NCBI GenBank assembly: GCA_910588855.1
Contig: CAJUSR010000022.1
Coordinates: 1-61,471 of the forward strand
DNA: 61,471 nucleotides
Source of the DNA: an uncultured Kineothrix sp.
GTDB taxonomy: Bacteria; Bacillota; Clostridia; Lachnospirales; Lachnospiraceae
Direction: 5' to 3'
Below are positions 1 through 8,809 of the stretch, piece after piece. The notes under the pieces were generated by a model. It made no database searches and was not told where the DNA came from. It saw nothing but the letters and a program-made list of their open reading frames with translations. How positions within the stretch are numbered: the first letter of the stretch is position 1; each line of letters starts with the position of its first letter. The translations under genes and the position numbers were made by a program.

Positions 1-85
1 CGGAGCATTTTATGTTCCTCACGGCGTCCGGTACCGTTAACTAAATGACATTGGGGGATTCCTATCTTGTATTTTCTAAATCTTT

Positions 86-1222
86 TTATAAATATCCCGT
101 TACCAAATGAATCACAAGCCCGCCTGCAATGACAGAAGCGATTTGCCCGGAGACGTTGGCGCCCGCCACCTGCATGATAAGTACATTGCCGGGGGCTTCT
201 TCCATAGCCAGTTTTTGTACTACCCGGGAAGACATAGGGAACGCGGAGATGCCTGCGGCTCCTACCATCGGATTGATTTTTTGGTGCAGGAACAGATTCA
301 GGATTTTGGCAAAGAAAACGCCCCCTATGGTATCCAGGATAAATGCAATCAGGCCGATAGCCATAATAAAGAGGGTATCTATACGGATAAAAGCATCTGC
401 TTTCATGCTGAAAGAAATCGTAATCCCCAGAAGCAAGGTAATCAAATTGGTCAGGGTATTTTGGGCGGTTTCCGACAAGGAGCCAAGGACGCCGCATTCA
501 CGGATAAGGTTGCCGAACATAAGAAAACCTACCAAAGCTACCGAAGAAGGGGCGATAAAGCCTACAATAAAGGTAACGGCGATTGGGAAAACGATGCGCA
601 TGGACTTGGAAACCTGGGAAGGTTTGTATTCCATGTGGATGCGCCGCTCTTTCCTGGTGGTTACCAGTTTGATGGCGAAGGGCTGTACAATAGGGACTAA
701 CGCCATGTAGGAATAAGCGGCTACTGCGATGGCGCCGATATAATCGGAATGCAGTATCTGAGATACGAGAATGGCCGTGGGGCCGTCGGCTGCGCCGATA
801 ATGCCGATAGACGCAGCATCTTTTAAATCGAACCCGAGCATGGCGGCAATCAGGATGGCGCCGAATATGCCGAATTGGGCAGCGGCACCGAAAAGGAACA
901 TGACAGGTTTGGACAAAAGCGGGCCGAAGTCAATCATAGCGCCAATGCCAATAAAAAGAAGGATGGGGAGCGCTTCGGAAGCTTCGATGCCTACATGGAA
1001 AAGCCATTGGATGATGCCGCTTGTTTCCCCTGCCCCGTCCAGCACTTGGTTGAGGACTCCGGAAGAGGGAAGATTGACGAGGATAGCGCCGAACCCCATA
1101 GGAAGGAGCAGGGAAGGCTCGTATCCTTTTTTGACAGCAAGCCATATAAGCAGGATGCTGATAAAATACATGGCTATTTGCTGCCATGTGACAGAAATAA
1201 TTCCTTCGTAAATAAATTCCAT
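86..1222 (-). CDS. Na+-translocating decarboxylase beta subunit-like membrane protein (lone OadB/GcdB homologue)
   Basis: The protein is a polytopic membrane protein of about 378 residues related to the beta subunits of oxaloacetate, glutaconyl-CoA and methylmalonyl-CoA decarboxylases, which couple decarboxylation to Na+ export. The family signature IGIIGAADGPTAILVS lies near residues 139-154; its Asp matches the Na+-binding Asp region known in Klebsiella OadB. The start is placed at the ATG at 1222 because GGAGGAAA precedes it, although the frame stays open to 1264. No alpha (carboxyltransferase), gamma or biotin-carrier gene is adjacent, so the usual complex cannot be assembled from this locus. 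Its leader is a yybP-ykoY riboswitch, which suggests Mn2+-linked control. Family membership is firm; the transported ion and the physiological role are open. Confidence 0.85.
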   Translation of the reverse strand: MEFIYEGIISVTWQQIAMYFISILLIWLAVKKGYEPSLLLPMGFGAILVNLPSSGVLNQVLDGAGETSGIIQWLFHVGIEASEALPILLFIGIGAMIDFGPLLSKPVMFLFGAAAQFGIFGAILIAAMLGFDLKDAASIGIIGAADGPTAILVSQILHSDYIGAIAVAAYSYMALVPIVQPFAIKLVTTRKERRIHMEYKPSQVSKSMRIVFPIAVTFIVGFIAPSSVALVGFLMFGNLIRECGVLGSLSETAQNTLTNLITLLLGITISFSMKADAFIRIDTLFIMAIGLIAFILDTIGGVFFAKILNLFLHQKINPMVGAAGISAFPMSSRVVQKLAMEEAPGNVLIMQVAGANVSGQIASVIAGGLVIHLVTGYL

Positions 1223-1243
1223 AAATTTCCTCCTTAAATTAAA

Positions 1244-1294
1244 GTAAAAAAAGACTTTTACCATACATAGTCCAGAATGTACGGTAAAAGTCTT
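1244..1294 (-). terminator. Riboswitch expression platform: intrinsic terminator before the OadB-like gene
   Basis: An 18-bp stem (1277-1294 with 1251-1268, one G-U pair, 8-base loop) is followed on the minus strand by a run of seven T. It ends about 20 bases before the ATG at 1222. The left arm contains the CTTTTAC that also forms riboswitch P1, so aptamer and terminator are mutually exclusive. Ligand binding should therefore favour read-through (ON switch). Confidence 0.9.
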
Positions 1295-1388
1295 GCCGTT
1301 TCAATTCCATGCGGGCTGCGGCAAAAATTTGCGGCAGCCGGGTATGTCGCAACGGAATGCATATTATATGCCGGCTACTCCCTTTTAC
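1284..1388 (-). promoter_or_regulatory. yybP-ykoY family (Mn2+) riboswitch aptamer
   Basis: On the minus strand the leader of the OadB-like gene contains the diagnostic 5' box AAAGGGAGTAGCC and the 3' box AACGGCAAGACTTTTAC, matching the conserved elements of the yybP-ykoY motif (compare the E. coli alx leader). P1 forms between GTAAAAG (1382-1388) and CTTTTAC (1284-1290). Internal GC-rich arms (GGCTGCCGC with GCCGCAGCC) form the other helices. A candidate -10 TATAAT lies at 1417-1422, about 28 bases upstream, with only a weak -35. Known members of this class sense Mn2+ and turn on Mn2+ export or homeostasis genes. Confidence 0.88.
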
Positions 1389-1445
1389 AGGATGAAGTAG
1401 AATACTAGATGTACTTATTATACACCTATCGTTGATATCTGTGTG

Positions 1446-2888
1446 TTAATTTTCTGCTAAAGTTTTTTCAAAAACAGAGATATGGTTCTGTGTCAATTGC
1501 TTTATTTCGGCAGAGAGGGTTTCAAAGTTATGTATGAGTGAAGTAGACAATTCTTTCGCGCGTTGGTATAGCTTTTTGGCTTTTTCCGGCTCTTCCGCCT
1601 TGAGCGCGTTTAAAACATCTTTGCCGGCTGCGTGGACTTCTTTATGCAGCGGGCCGATTTCATTCCATAAGGGAAGGATACGGGGGTTGCCCGGTGTGCG
1701 GGTATAATAGAAATGCCCGAAAGAGCATTTGGTTTCGTTGGTCTGTAAAACAGCAACAGTTCCCGTTTCTACCATATGGTGCAGATTTTCCACCCAGAGC
1801 TTATGGGCATTGATAGCGGAAAGTATCTGTCGGTCAAAGGTGGCATTATCTATCATGTAGAAGTAATCGGTTGTCATTTGCCCAATCATTTTATTTAGCT
1901 TGGATAGGCTGTCTTCCGCTGTATGAATCGGCTTATTGATGTCCTTCAAACCGCTGTTTATCTGTTCCAAATAGGAGACATCTTCTTTCAGATAGGAAAT
2001 CTGGTTGTCAAGCTCTGTGGACTGTTCATCAATCTGACCAAGGGAATTGCTGATTTCTGCGCTGCTCCCGGCAATCACATTGATTTCGTTGTTAATATCA
2101 ATAACCTTTTGGCGGTTTTCCTGATTTAAAGTATCGATTTCCGTAAGTTTTTCCGACATCTGGGATAAAGCATCCGCAGTAGAGACGATGCTTTTCTGGC
2201 TCCGCTGGGAAGCGTTTTCCACTTTGCCTACAAACTGCCCCATATTGGAGGTTAAGGAATTGGTCTGTTCTGCCAGTTTGCGGATTTCATCGGCGACGAC
2301 GGCAAAGCCTTTTCCGGCTTCCCCTGCCCTTGCAGCTTCAATAGAAGCGTTTAAAGCAAGGAGGTTTGTCTGGGAGGAAATATCGTTGATGGAAGAAATG
2401 ACCTCCTGCATGTGGCCGATAATCTCTACAAGGGATTCCATATCCTGCTTCATTTCCTGTGAAAAAGTAGAAGCGGACTGGGAAATATTAACGATAGAAT
2501 GAATGCTTTCATCGCTTTGCTGGGTATGGGTAAGGATATCGGCAGCATTTACCGATATCTCAATGATTGACATGGATTGCTGTTCCTGTGCATTAATGAC
2601 TTCCGCTGCTATTTTTGAAGTAATCCCGGAAGTGGTGATGAGGGATGAGATAGAATTATTCAGATAGCCGCAGGTCTTTTTTAGCATTTCAATCCGTTCA
2701 TCGAGGATTAAGGATGTCGTACTAAGGCTCATTGCGGAATCAAGGGCGAAGGATGATAAGTCGTTAAATTGCTGGCGCCCCTTTTCCAGCCTTTTATAAA
2801 TGGCATAGGCTTCTCGGTTTGCAGGCTGTTCTGTAATTGGTGTTAAAGTTGCAAGCTCTTTTAAGCCATTTTTGTTATTGCGAAACAT
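1446..2888 (-). CDS. Soluble methyl-accepting chemotaxis protein with C-terminal CZB domain
   Basis: This is a cytoplasmic chemoreceptor of about 480 residues with no membrane segment. The signalling hairpin is seen as SSQTNLLALNASIEAARAGE followed by GKGFAVVADEIRKLAEQT. The C-terminal ~110 residues carry the chemoreceptor zinc-binding pattern: a His before the KLW motif, CSFGHFYY, then HKEVHAAG. CZB domains bind zinc through a Cys and three His and respond to hypochlorous acid or zinc in characterised proteins. GGAGG lies one base before the first ATG (2894) but seven bases before the second (2888), so 2888 is preferred. It is transcribed toward the OadB-like gene. No che genes are nearby. 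Confidence 0.9.
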   Translation of the reverse strand: MFRNNKNGLKELATLTPITEQPANREAYAIYKRLEKGRQQFNDLSSFALDSAMSLSTTSLILDERIEMLKKTCGYLNNSISSLITTSGITSKIAAEVINAQEQQSMSIIEISVNAADILTHTQQSDESIHSIVNISQSASTFSQEMKQDMESLVEIIGHMQEVISSINDISSQTNLLALNASIEAARAGEAGKGFAVVADEIRKLAEQTNSLTSNMGQFVGKVENASQRSQKSIVSTADALSQMSEKLTEIDTLNQENRQKVIDINNEINVIAGSSAEISNSLGQIDEQSTELDNQISYLKEDVSYLEQINSGLKDINKPIHTAEDSLSKLNKMIGQMTTDYFYMIDNATFDRQILSAINAHKLWVENLHHMVETGTVAVLQTNETKCSFGHFYYTRTPGNPRILPLWNEIGPLHKEVHAAGKDVLNALKAEEPEKAKKLYQRAKELSTSLIHNFETLSAEIKQLTQNHISVFEKTLAEN

Positions 2889-3106
2889 TTGCATACCTCC
2901 ATGAAAAATAACATACTTTTTGTAAAATTCTATCTTTTTATTCTAACATATTTTGGGGGAATGGACTAGAAAAATGTATAAATTATTCATACTTTAAAAA
3001 TAGTCTGTAAAATGCTATATTATATATAAAGATTAGGCGGCAAAAGGATGCTTATTATAATGCACTTTTGCGCTGGCGGAAAATATGAGGACAGGGAGGA
3101 AAAGGG

Positions 3107-4570
3107 ATGACAAGCGGGCAATATTTAAGAGCGGACAAAAGAGTATTGATGTTGAGCGGGACAACTATATTGTATATGGCCATATCGATGCTATATGCGA
3201 TTGCACAGAAAACGGCAAATACTGGAACTTATATCCAGCTTGTAATATTTGTGGCGGCATTTGTAATCAGTGTGGCTGGATTTGTGATGTTCAGGGGGCA
3301 GAAAAGATGCGGTATTATTATGGCGGGGATGGGTGCGGCCTCTTTCCTGGCGATGATGTGTTTGGGGTCGGAGGAGCTTACTTATGTGTATGCATTCCCT
3401 ATTTTAATATCGGCCATTACATATTTGAACAAACGCTTTGCCATAGCAGGAACTACAGTTATTTTAATAGCGAATGTCATCCGCACATTCAGGGATGTGG
3501 ATTTGGGAACGATGGATATCGGTTTTGTTATGATAAGATGGACAATTACAATCCTCATATGCGTTGCGGCTTACAGTGTGATGGATATTACACAGAAGTT
3601 CAATGAAGAAAACATGACAAAGATTAGGCGAGCGGCAGCGGAACAGGAGAGGGCGGCGGTCAAAATGGTTGCCACGGCGGAAAAGATTAATCAAAATTTT
3701 GAAAGCGCTAATGAGATGTTGGAAAAGCTGAAGATGAGCATTGATACGAACAGTTTTTCCATGAACAATATTGCAGAAAGCACGGAAAGTACGGCGCAGA
3801 CGATTCAAGAGCAGGCAAATATGTGCAGCTCAATCCAGGAAAGCTCGGATTTGGCGGGGAAGGAGACTGCAAAAGTAGCGGAAGTGTCAAAATCCGTTTC
3901 CCGGAATGTGGAAGAAGGAACAAAATTAGTGCGGGATCTAAAGGGGCAGGCAGAAGGCGTGGAATCCGCCAGCCTGGAAACCGTCCGTGCCACAGAACGG
4001 CTGGCGGAGCGTGTGGATGAAGTGAAAAATATTATAGGCGATATTTTAAATATTTCTTCCCAGACCAACCTTCTTGCTTTAAATGCTTCTATAGAAGCGG
4101 CACGTGCCGGAGAGGCAGGAAAGGGCTTTGCGGTAGTGGCGGATGAAATCCGGCAGTTGGCAGAACAGACAAAGGATGCGACTGCAAGGATTACCGGTAT
4201 AATTAAAGATTTAATTGAAGATGCTAAAAGTGCATCGGACAGTTTGGGGCATTCGGTAGAATCCATTCATGAACAGACAGACATGATTGAAGTAACGAAA
4301 GAGAAGTTTGAGATGATTGACGGGGAGGTAGCGGAACTCGCGGAAAGTCTCCGCAATATGGAAATGACAATGGGGGAAATCCTTGAGGCAACAGGGGTAA
4401 TCACGGACAGCATATCCCATCTGTCGGCTACCAGCGAGGAAGTGGCAGCATCTTCGGAAGCAGGGGTAAAAACGGCTTCGGAGGCAGCGGAACAGATGGA
4501 GAAGTGCAGTAAGGTTTTGGAGAATATCCGGGCACTATCTTTGGAATTGAAAGCGGCGGCAGAAATGTAA
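3107..4570 (+). CDS. Membrane chemoreceptor without an extracellular sensor domain
   Basis: This is a methyl-accepting chemotaxis protein of 487 residues. The first ~165 residues form about five hydrophobic segments with only short loops, so ligand sensing would have to be inside the membrane or through partners. A coiled coil follows, then the signalling tip SSQTNLLALNASIEAARAGE and GKGFAVVADEIRQLAEQT. A GGGAGGAAAAGGG ribosome binding site precedes the ATG. It is divergent from the CZB chemoreceptor and stands 43 bases ahead of peptidase T, so the two may be co-transcribed. Confidence 0.9.
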   Translation: MTSGQYLRADKRVLMLSGTTILYMAISMLYAIAQKTANTGTYIQLVIFVAAFVISVAGFVMFRGQKRCGIIMAGMGAASFLAMMCLGSEELTYVYAFPILISAITYLNKRFAIAGTTVILIANVIRTFRDVDLGTMDIGFVMIRWTITILICVAAYSVMDITQKFNEENMTKIRRAAAEQERAAVKMVATAEKINQNFESANEMLEKLKMSIDTNSFSMNNIAESTESTAQTIQEQANMCSSIQESSDLAGKETAKVAEVSKSVSRNVEEGTKLVRDLKGQAEGVESASLETVRATERLAERVDEVKNIIGDILNISSQTNLLALNASIEAARAGEAGKGFAVVADEIRQLAEQTKDATARITGIIKDLIEDAKSASDSLGHSVESIHEQTDMIEVTKEKFEMIDGEVAELAESLRNMEMTMGEILEATGVITDSISHLSATSEEVAASSEAGVKTASEAAEQMEKCSKVLENIRALSLELKAAAEM

Positions 4571-4613
4571 AAGGAGTTGCAAAATAAAATTTTTCAGGAA
4601 AAGAGGGATTGGG

Positions 4614-5852
4614 ATGGAAAAGGTAATCGATAATTTTTTAAAATATGTGCAAATAGATACGGAATCGGAGGAAGGAAGCATGACTTTCCCGTCCACGCAA
4701 AAGCAACATGAGCTGGCAAAGGTATTGGCCGGGCAATTGCAGGAGATGGGGGCGGAAGAAATTACTTATGACATGAAACATTGCTACGTATATGCTTCCA
4801 TTCCGGCATCCAAGGGATGTGAGTCATCGCCGGTAGTAGGGTTTATTGCCCATATGGATACTTCCCCTGCGGTAACGGGGGCAGGGGTAAACCCCAGGAT
4901 CATAGAGAGCTATGATGGGAAAGATATTGTTTTAAACCCAAAAGAGGGGATTGTGATGAAGGTGTCCGATTTCCCGGAACTGCTTTCATATCAGGGGAAA
5001 AGGCTGATTGTAACCGATGGCACAACGCTTCTGGGGGCGGACGATAAGGCTGGCGTGGCGGAGATTATGGCGATGGCGGAATATTTGCTTGAGCATGAAG
5101 AAATTTCTCATGGGAAGATTAGGATAGGATTTACTCCCGATGAAGAGGTGGGGGCCGGCGCGGATTATTTTGATGTGAAATTATTCGGGGCGGATTATGC
5201 CTATACGGTAGACGGCGGACGGCTGGGCGAGCTGGAATATGAAAATTTCAACGCGGCAGGGGCGAAAGTAACGGTATACGGGCGGAGCGTCCATCCGGGG
5301 GAGGCAAAAGATAAGATGCGCAATGCTATCCTTATGGCGATGGAATTTCAAACGATGCTTCCGCCGGCGGAAAACCCCATGTATACTTGTGGCTATGAAG
5401 GCTTTTACCATTTGGATTCCTTTGCCGGCACGGTGGAAAAGGCGACGCTGGAATATATTATCAGGGATCACGATAAAGGGAAGTTTGAAAAGAAAAAAGA
5501 TTACTTTTTGAAGGTGGGGGATTTCCTGAATGGGAGATACGGAGAAGGAACATTTGAGGTTTCTCTGGAAGATTCCTACTACAACATGAAAGAAGTAATA
5601 GAAAAGCATATGCATTTGGTGGAAAATGCGAAAGAAGCCATGGCGGAGCTTGGCATTGAGCCGGAAGTGGTGCCTATCCGGGGTGGTACCGACGGCGCAC
5701 GGCTATCCTTTATGGGGCTGCCTTGCCCGAATCTTTGTACGGGAGGGCAGAACTTCCACGGAAGGTTTGAATATGCGTGTGCCGACGATATGGAAAAGAT
5801 TGTAGAGCTTCTCGTGAAGATAGCCGGAAAATATTGCCGGAAGCGACTATGA
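4614..5852 (+). CDS. pepT: Peptidase T (tripeptide aminopeptidase)
   Basis: This is a cytoplasmic M20-family zinc aminopeptidase of 412 residues that removes the N-terminal residue from tripeptides. Visible metal and catalytic motifs are FIAHMDTSPA (His80, Asp82), LLGADDKAGVAE (bridging Asp143), PDEEVGAGAD (catalytic and ligand Glu), YTVDGGRLGE (Asp) and the C-terminal NFHGRFE (His). Length and order match PepT throughout. A GAGGG-type ribosome binding site lies just before the ATG. It sits between a chemoreceptor and pdaB, all on the same strand. Confidence 0.95.
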   Translation: MEKVIDNFLKYVQIDTESEEGSMTFPSTQKQHELAKVLAGQLQEMGAEEITYDMKHCYVYASIPASKGCESSPVVGFIAHMDTSPAVTGAGVNPRIIESYDGKDIVLNPKEGIVMKVSDFPELLSYQGKRLIVTDGTTLLGADDKAGVAEIMAMAEYLLEHEEISHGKIRIGFTPDEEVGAGADYFDVKLFGADYAYTVDGGRLGELEYENFNAAGAKVTVYGRSVHPGEAKDKMRNAILMAMEFQTMLPPAENPMYTCGYEGFYHLDSFAGTVEKATLEYIIRDHDKGKFEKKKDYFLKVGDFLNGRYGEGTFEVSLEDSYYNMKEVIEKHMHLVENAKEAMAELGIEPEVVPIRGGTDGARLSFMGLPCPNLCTGGQNFHGRFEYACADDMEKIVELLVKIAGKYCRKRL

Positions 5853-5905
5853 CAAACTATCGATGTCATATATTGTAACAATATTATAGACAGGTGTTGC
5901 AGTAT

Positions 5906-6757
5906 ATGAATCGATCAATGGAAAAGGTGGTAAAACAAATAAGGAAAATCATACCGGAGAGGAGAGAGGGCCAGTCCAGGGCAGGATACCGGAACTTGCT
6001 GGTTGCCAAAGGGGCGACCGTATTGTTGTTTGTACTGACTGCCTTTGCTCTTGTAAGAGGGGTGGCATCGGTGTTGCCAAGGTCTATTACGGTAAGCAGC
6101 AGCGTGAATGGTAAGCTGCTTCCTATCAACAGTGTGGAAACGGATAAAAAACAAGTAGCGTTAACCTTCGAGGCCACTTACGGGAACAGGGATATTCCTA
6201 AAATATTGGAAATTTTAAAAAGGCATGAGATTCATGCAACCTTTTTCCTGACCGGGAATTGGGTGGAAGAATATCCGGATGATGTAAAAGCGATTTTTGC
6301 TGCCGGGCATGATGTAGGCAATATAGGCGACAGCCATAAACATATGCCTCAATTGACCGATGAAGAGTGCCGGGAGGAGATTGAACAGGCACATACGAAA
6401 GTACAGGCGTTGACAGGATATGACATGTTCCTGTTCCGGCCGCCCTATGGAGACTATGACAATCATGTGATAAGCAATGCAGCGAAATGCGGTTACTATT
6501 CGGTGCGCTGGGATGTGGATTCCCTTGATTGGAAGGACTATGGTACGGAGTCCATACTGGACAACGTATTGGGAAGCGGGGATTTGAAAAACGGTTCCAT
6601 AATCCGTTGCCAGAGTGGGGCGAAATATACGGTAGAGGCTTTGGAAAGCCTTCTTACCGGATTAGAGAAAGAGGGGTATATGGTAGTGCCTGTATCCCAA
6701 TTAATTTATAAAGAGAAGTACCATCTGAGCGGGAACGGAAGGCAGAGGAAGGAGTAG
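5906..6757 (+). CDS. pdaB: PdaB-type polysaccharide deacetylase (sporulation)
   Basis: This is a membrane-anchored NodB-fold deacetylase. PdaB is needed to maintain the spore cortex in Bacillus. One transmembrane segment (about residues 30-50) precedes the NodB domain. Motifs seen are LTFEATYGN (motif 1), GDSHKHMP (metal His pair), FRPPYGDYD (motif 3) and RWDVDSLDW (motif 4). Motif 1 has Glu where the usual catalytic Asp stands (TFD), a conservative but notable change. The start is uncertain: GTG at 5894, ATG at 5906 (AGGTG nine bases upstream, chosen) or ATG at 5918. A perfect dyad ATATTGTAACAATAT at 5869-5883 lies just upstream. Confidence 0.85.
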   Translation: MNRSMEKVVKQIRKIIPERREGQSRAGYRNLLVAKGATVLLFVLTAFALVRGVASVLPRSITVSSSVNGKLLPINSVETDKKQVALTFEATYGNRDIPKILEILKRHEIHATFFLTGNWVEEYPDDVKAIFAAGHDVGNIGDSHKHMPQLTDEECREEIEQAHTKVQALTGYDMFLFRPPYGDYDNHVISNAAKCGYYSVRWDVDSLDWKDYGTESILDNVLGSGDLKNGSIIRCQSGAKYTVEALESLLTGLEKEGYMVVPVSQLIYKEKYHLSGNGRQRKE

Positions 6758-6820
6758 GCGGTGGAATAGTACACGGGGAATAGTACACGGTCTGAAACAG
6801 GGAAACCAAGGAGGCTGTAT

Positions 6821-7234
6821 ATGTGGTTTTTATTTGCAATAATGTCGGCTGTTTTTGCGGCGCTTACCTCCATACTGGCTAAGATTGGCATAGATGGGGT
6901 GGACTCAAATCTAGCAACGGCGGTGCGGACGGCAGTGGTCGTAATTATGTCATGGGGGATGGTTTTTTTGACCAATGCGCAGGGGGGGATAACGGAAATC
7001 AGTAAAAGGAGTTGGGTGTTCCTGATTCTTTCCGGGCTGGCCACCGGCGCGTCGTGGCTTTGCTATTATAAGGCACTGCAGTTAGGGGAAGTGTCCAAGG
7101 TCGTGCCGATTGATAAATTGAGCGTGGTAATTACCCTTATATTGGCTTTTGTATTCCTCCACGAACAATTTACAGTGAAATCGTTCATTGGTTGTGTGCT
7201 GATTTCGGCAGGGACTTTGATTATGGTTTTATAA
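6821..7234 (+). CDS. Small EamA/DMT-family transporter (half-size)
   Basis: The protein has 137 residues and five predicted hydrophobic segments with the EamA features ALTSILAKIGI near the N-terminus and SKVVPIDKLSVVITLILAFVFLHE near the C-terminus. It corresponds to a single EamA repeat rather than the usual tandem ten-helix protein, so it may dimerise as small multidrug-resistance proteins do. The substrate cannot be told. Just upstream a 14-base direct repeat (GGAATAGTACACGG) occurs twice at about 6764-6791. A strong bidirectional terminator follows the gene. Confidence 0.82.
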   Translation: MWFLFAIMSAVFAALTSILAKIGIDGVDSNLATAVRTAVVVIMSWGMVFLTNAQGGITEISKRSWVFLILSGLATGASWLCYYKALQLGEVSKVVPIDKLSVVITLILAFVFLHEQFTVKSFIGCVLISAGTLIMVL

Positions 7235-7272
7235 GCCTATGGAGCTTGTAGAAGTGGATTAACGCAGTATGG

Positions 7273-7307
7273 AAAAAGCGCCGTAAGTGTATACTTCGGC
7301 GCTTTTT
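7273..7307. terminator. Bidirectional intrinsic terminator
   Basis: AAAAAGCGCCG (7273-7283) pairs with CGGCGCTTTTT (7297-7307) with an inner AAGT/ACTT extension. The A- and T-runs serve both the rightward EamA gene and the leftward CcdA-TlpA gene, which converge here. Confidence 0.9.
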
Positions 7308-7338
7308 GAATGGGATCTTCTATTTGCTTTATCAGCGG

Positions 7339-8691
7339 TCAAGGGGTTTGTTCTATAATGCTTTTCATAATATCTTTTGTTATCTGCCCGGACACATAGC
7401 CGTAAACATTGCCGTCCGAGTCGATCATAAAAGTGGTGGGGTAGGCGCTGATGCCATAATAGTAAGCGATAATCCCATCGGTATCCATAACGACCGGATA
7501 GGTATAATTGTTTTCGGACAAAAAGGCGGCGATATCTTCGGCGCTACCTTCTCTTCCCACATTAGGGGAAGCGATGCCAAGGATGATGACATCGGAATTG
7601 TTTTCTCCGTATTCCTCATAGATTTCCTGTATTTCAGGCATTTCTGCCCGGCAGGGCGGACACCATGTGGCCCAGAAATTAAGAAATACTGTTTTCCCTT
7701 TGTAGTCGGAAAAGGTGTGTGTATTGCCATATTGGTCTTGCAAAGTAAAGTCAGGGGCAGGAATGGCGGCTGCATCGGAATCTGTTGCCGATGTGCCCGT
7801 TTCGTCCGCTGCTTTATTTGATTGTTCCGCATGATTTTCTCCATTGCCGCTTTCTGTTTGGGAGGCATTGGAAGCGTGTGATGGGTCTGCATTGGCGTCT
7901 GTGTTTGTTCCGGCGGCATTGCCATTTTGGGTATCATTGCCTTCGGCAGTGGAGTTCATGGATGTATTGCCGGAAAGATATGTGCTGATACCGTTCATCC
8001 AGCCGGTAAACATCATGACACCGATAAAAACCATTAATATGCCCCCAAGTTTTACCGTGTATTTCATGGCAGAACGGTATTTTTTAAAGAAGGAGGAAAG
8101 GGCATTGGTGAACAGCCCGACAGCCAGGAAAGGCAGCACAAAGCCCAAAGTGTAAACGCCAAGCAGCAAAAATCCGGTAAGGGAGGATGCTGCAGAGGCA
8201 GCTAAAAGAAGAACGCTGGCCAGTGCCGGGCCTACGCAGGGTGTCCATGCGAAGCTGAAAGTAAAACCAAGGATAAGGGCAGTAAGGGGGTTCATGGCCA
8301 GGGAGTCGGGCTGGAAGTGGAAACGGCGCTCTTTGCTCAAGGTGAGGCTGCCGAACAGACCGAGTTGATAGAGGCCAAACAGGACGACCACAATCCCGCC
8401 GATACGGGTAAACCATGTCCGGTAGTTATGAAAAAATTTGCCTACTGCCGTAAATCCAAATCCAAGCAGGAAAAAAGCAAAGCTGATGCCAAGGACGAAA
8501 AACAGGGTGTTTCTCATAACCCGTCCTCTTTTATAAATGATGTTCCCTTCTTCATCCACTGTCTTTGCACCCCCGGACAGATAACCGATGTACAAAGGTA
8601 TCAGAGGAAGTACGCAAGGGGAAAAGAAGCTGATAAGCCCCTGGAAAAAAACGGTGATAGCAGAGATACTTGTTTCAAGTGTCAGATTCAT
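7339..8691 (-). CDS. CcdA-like thiol transporter fused to TlpA-like thioredoxin
   Basis: The protein has about 450 residues. The N-terminal half is a six-helix CcdA/DsbD-type module starting with FFSPCVLPLIPLYIGYLSG and holding a second conserved Cys in FAWTPCVGPALASV. A low-complexity linker rich in Asn, Ala, Ser and Thr (about residues 240-310) follows. The C-terminal ~140 residues are a thioredoxin domain with active site FWATWCPPCRAEMPE. It should carry reducing equivalents from cytoplasmic thioredoxin across the membrane to its own extracellular thioredoxin domain. The start at 8691 is set by GGAGG five bases upstream; the open frame to 8826 lacks a ribosome binding site. Confidence 0.9.
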   Translation of the reverse strand: MNLTLETSISAITVFFQGLISFFSPCVLPLIPLYIGYLSGGAKTVDEEGNIIYKRGRVMRNTLFFVLGISFAFFLLGFGFTAVGKFFHNYRTWFTRIGGIVVVLFGLYQLGLFGSLTLSKERRFHFQPDSLAMNPLTALILGFTFSFAWTPCVGPALASVLLLAASAASSLTGFLLLGVYTLGFVLPFLAVGLFTNALSSFFKKYRSAMKYTVKLGGILMVFIGVMMFTGWMNGISTYLSGNTSMNSTAEGNDTQNGNAAGTNTDANADPSHASNASQTESGNGENHAEQSNKAADETGTSATDSDAAAIPAPDFTLQDQYGNTHTFSDYKGKTVFLNFWATWCPPCRAEMPEIQEIYEEYGENNSDVIILGIASPNVGREGSAEDIAAFLSENNYTYPVVMDTDGIIAYYYGISAYPTTFMIDSDGNVYGYVSGQITKDIMKSIIEQTP

Positions 8692-8809
8692 AAAAACCTC
8701 CATGCTTCTTTTGTCTGCAAAACGACGGCTTGCAAGCAAAGGTAAAATTCTGTTTGCATGGTAGCATAAAAGAAGGGGATTTGCAAGGGTGCAGTGGGGG
8801 TTATAGACA

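Noticed and set aside
107..700. Plus-strand frames opposite the OadB-like gene
   Set aside because: Antisense shadows; the minus-strand product is a well conserved membrane family with its own leader and ribosome binding site.
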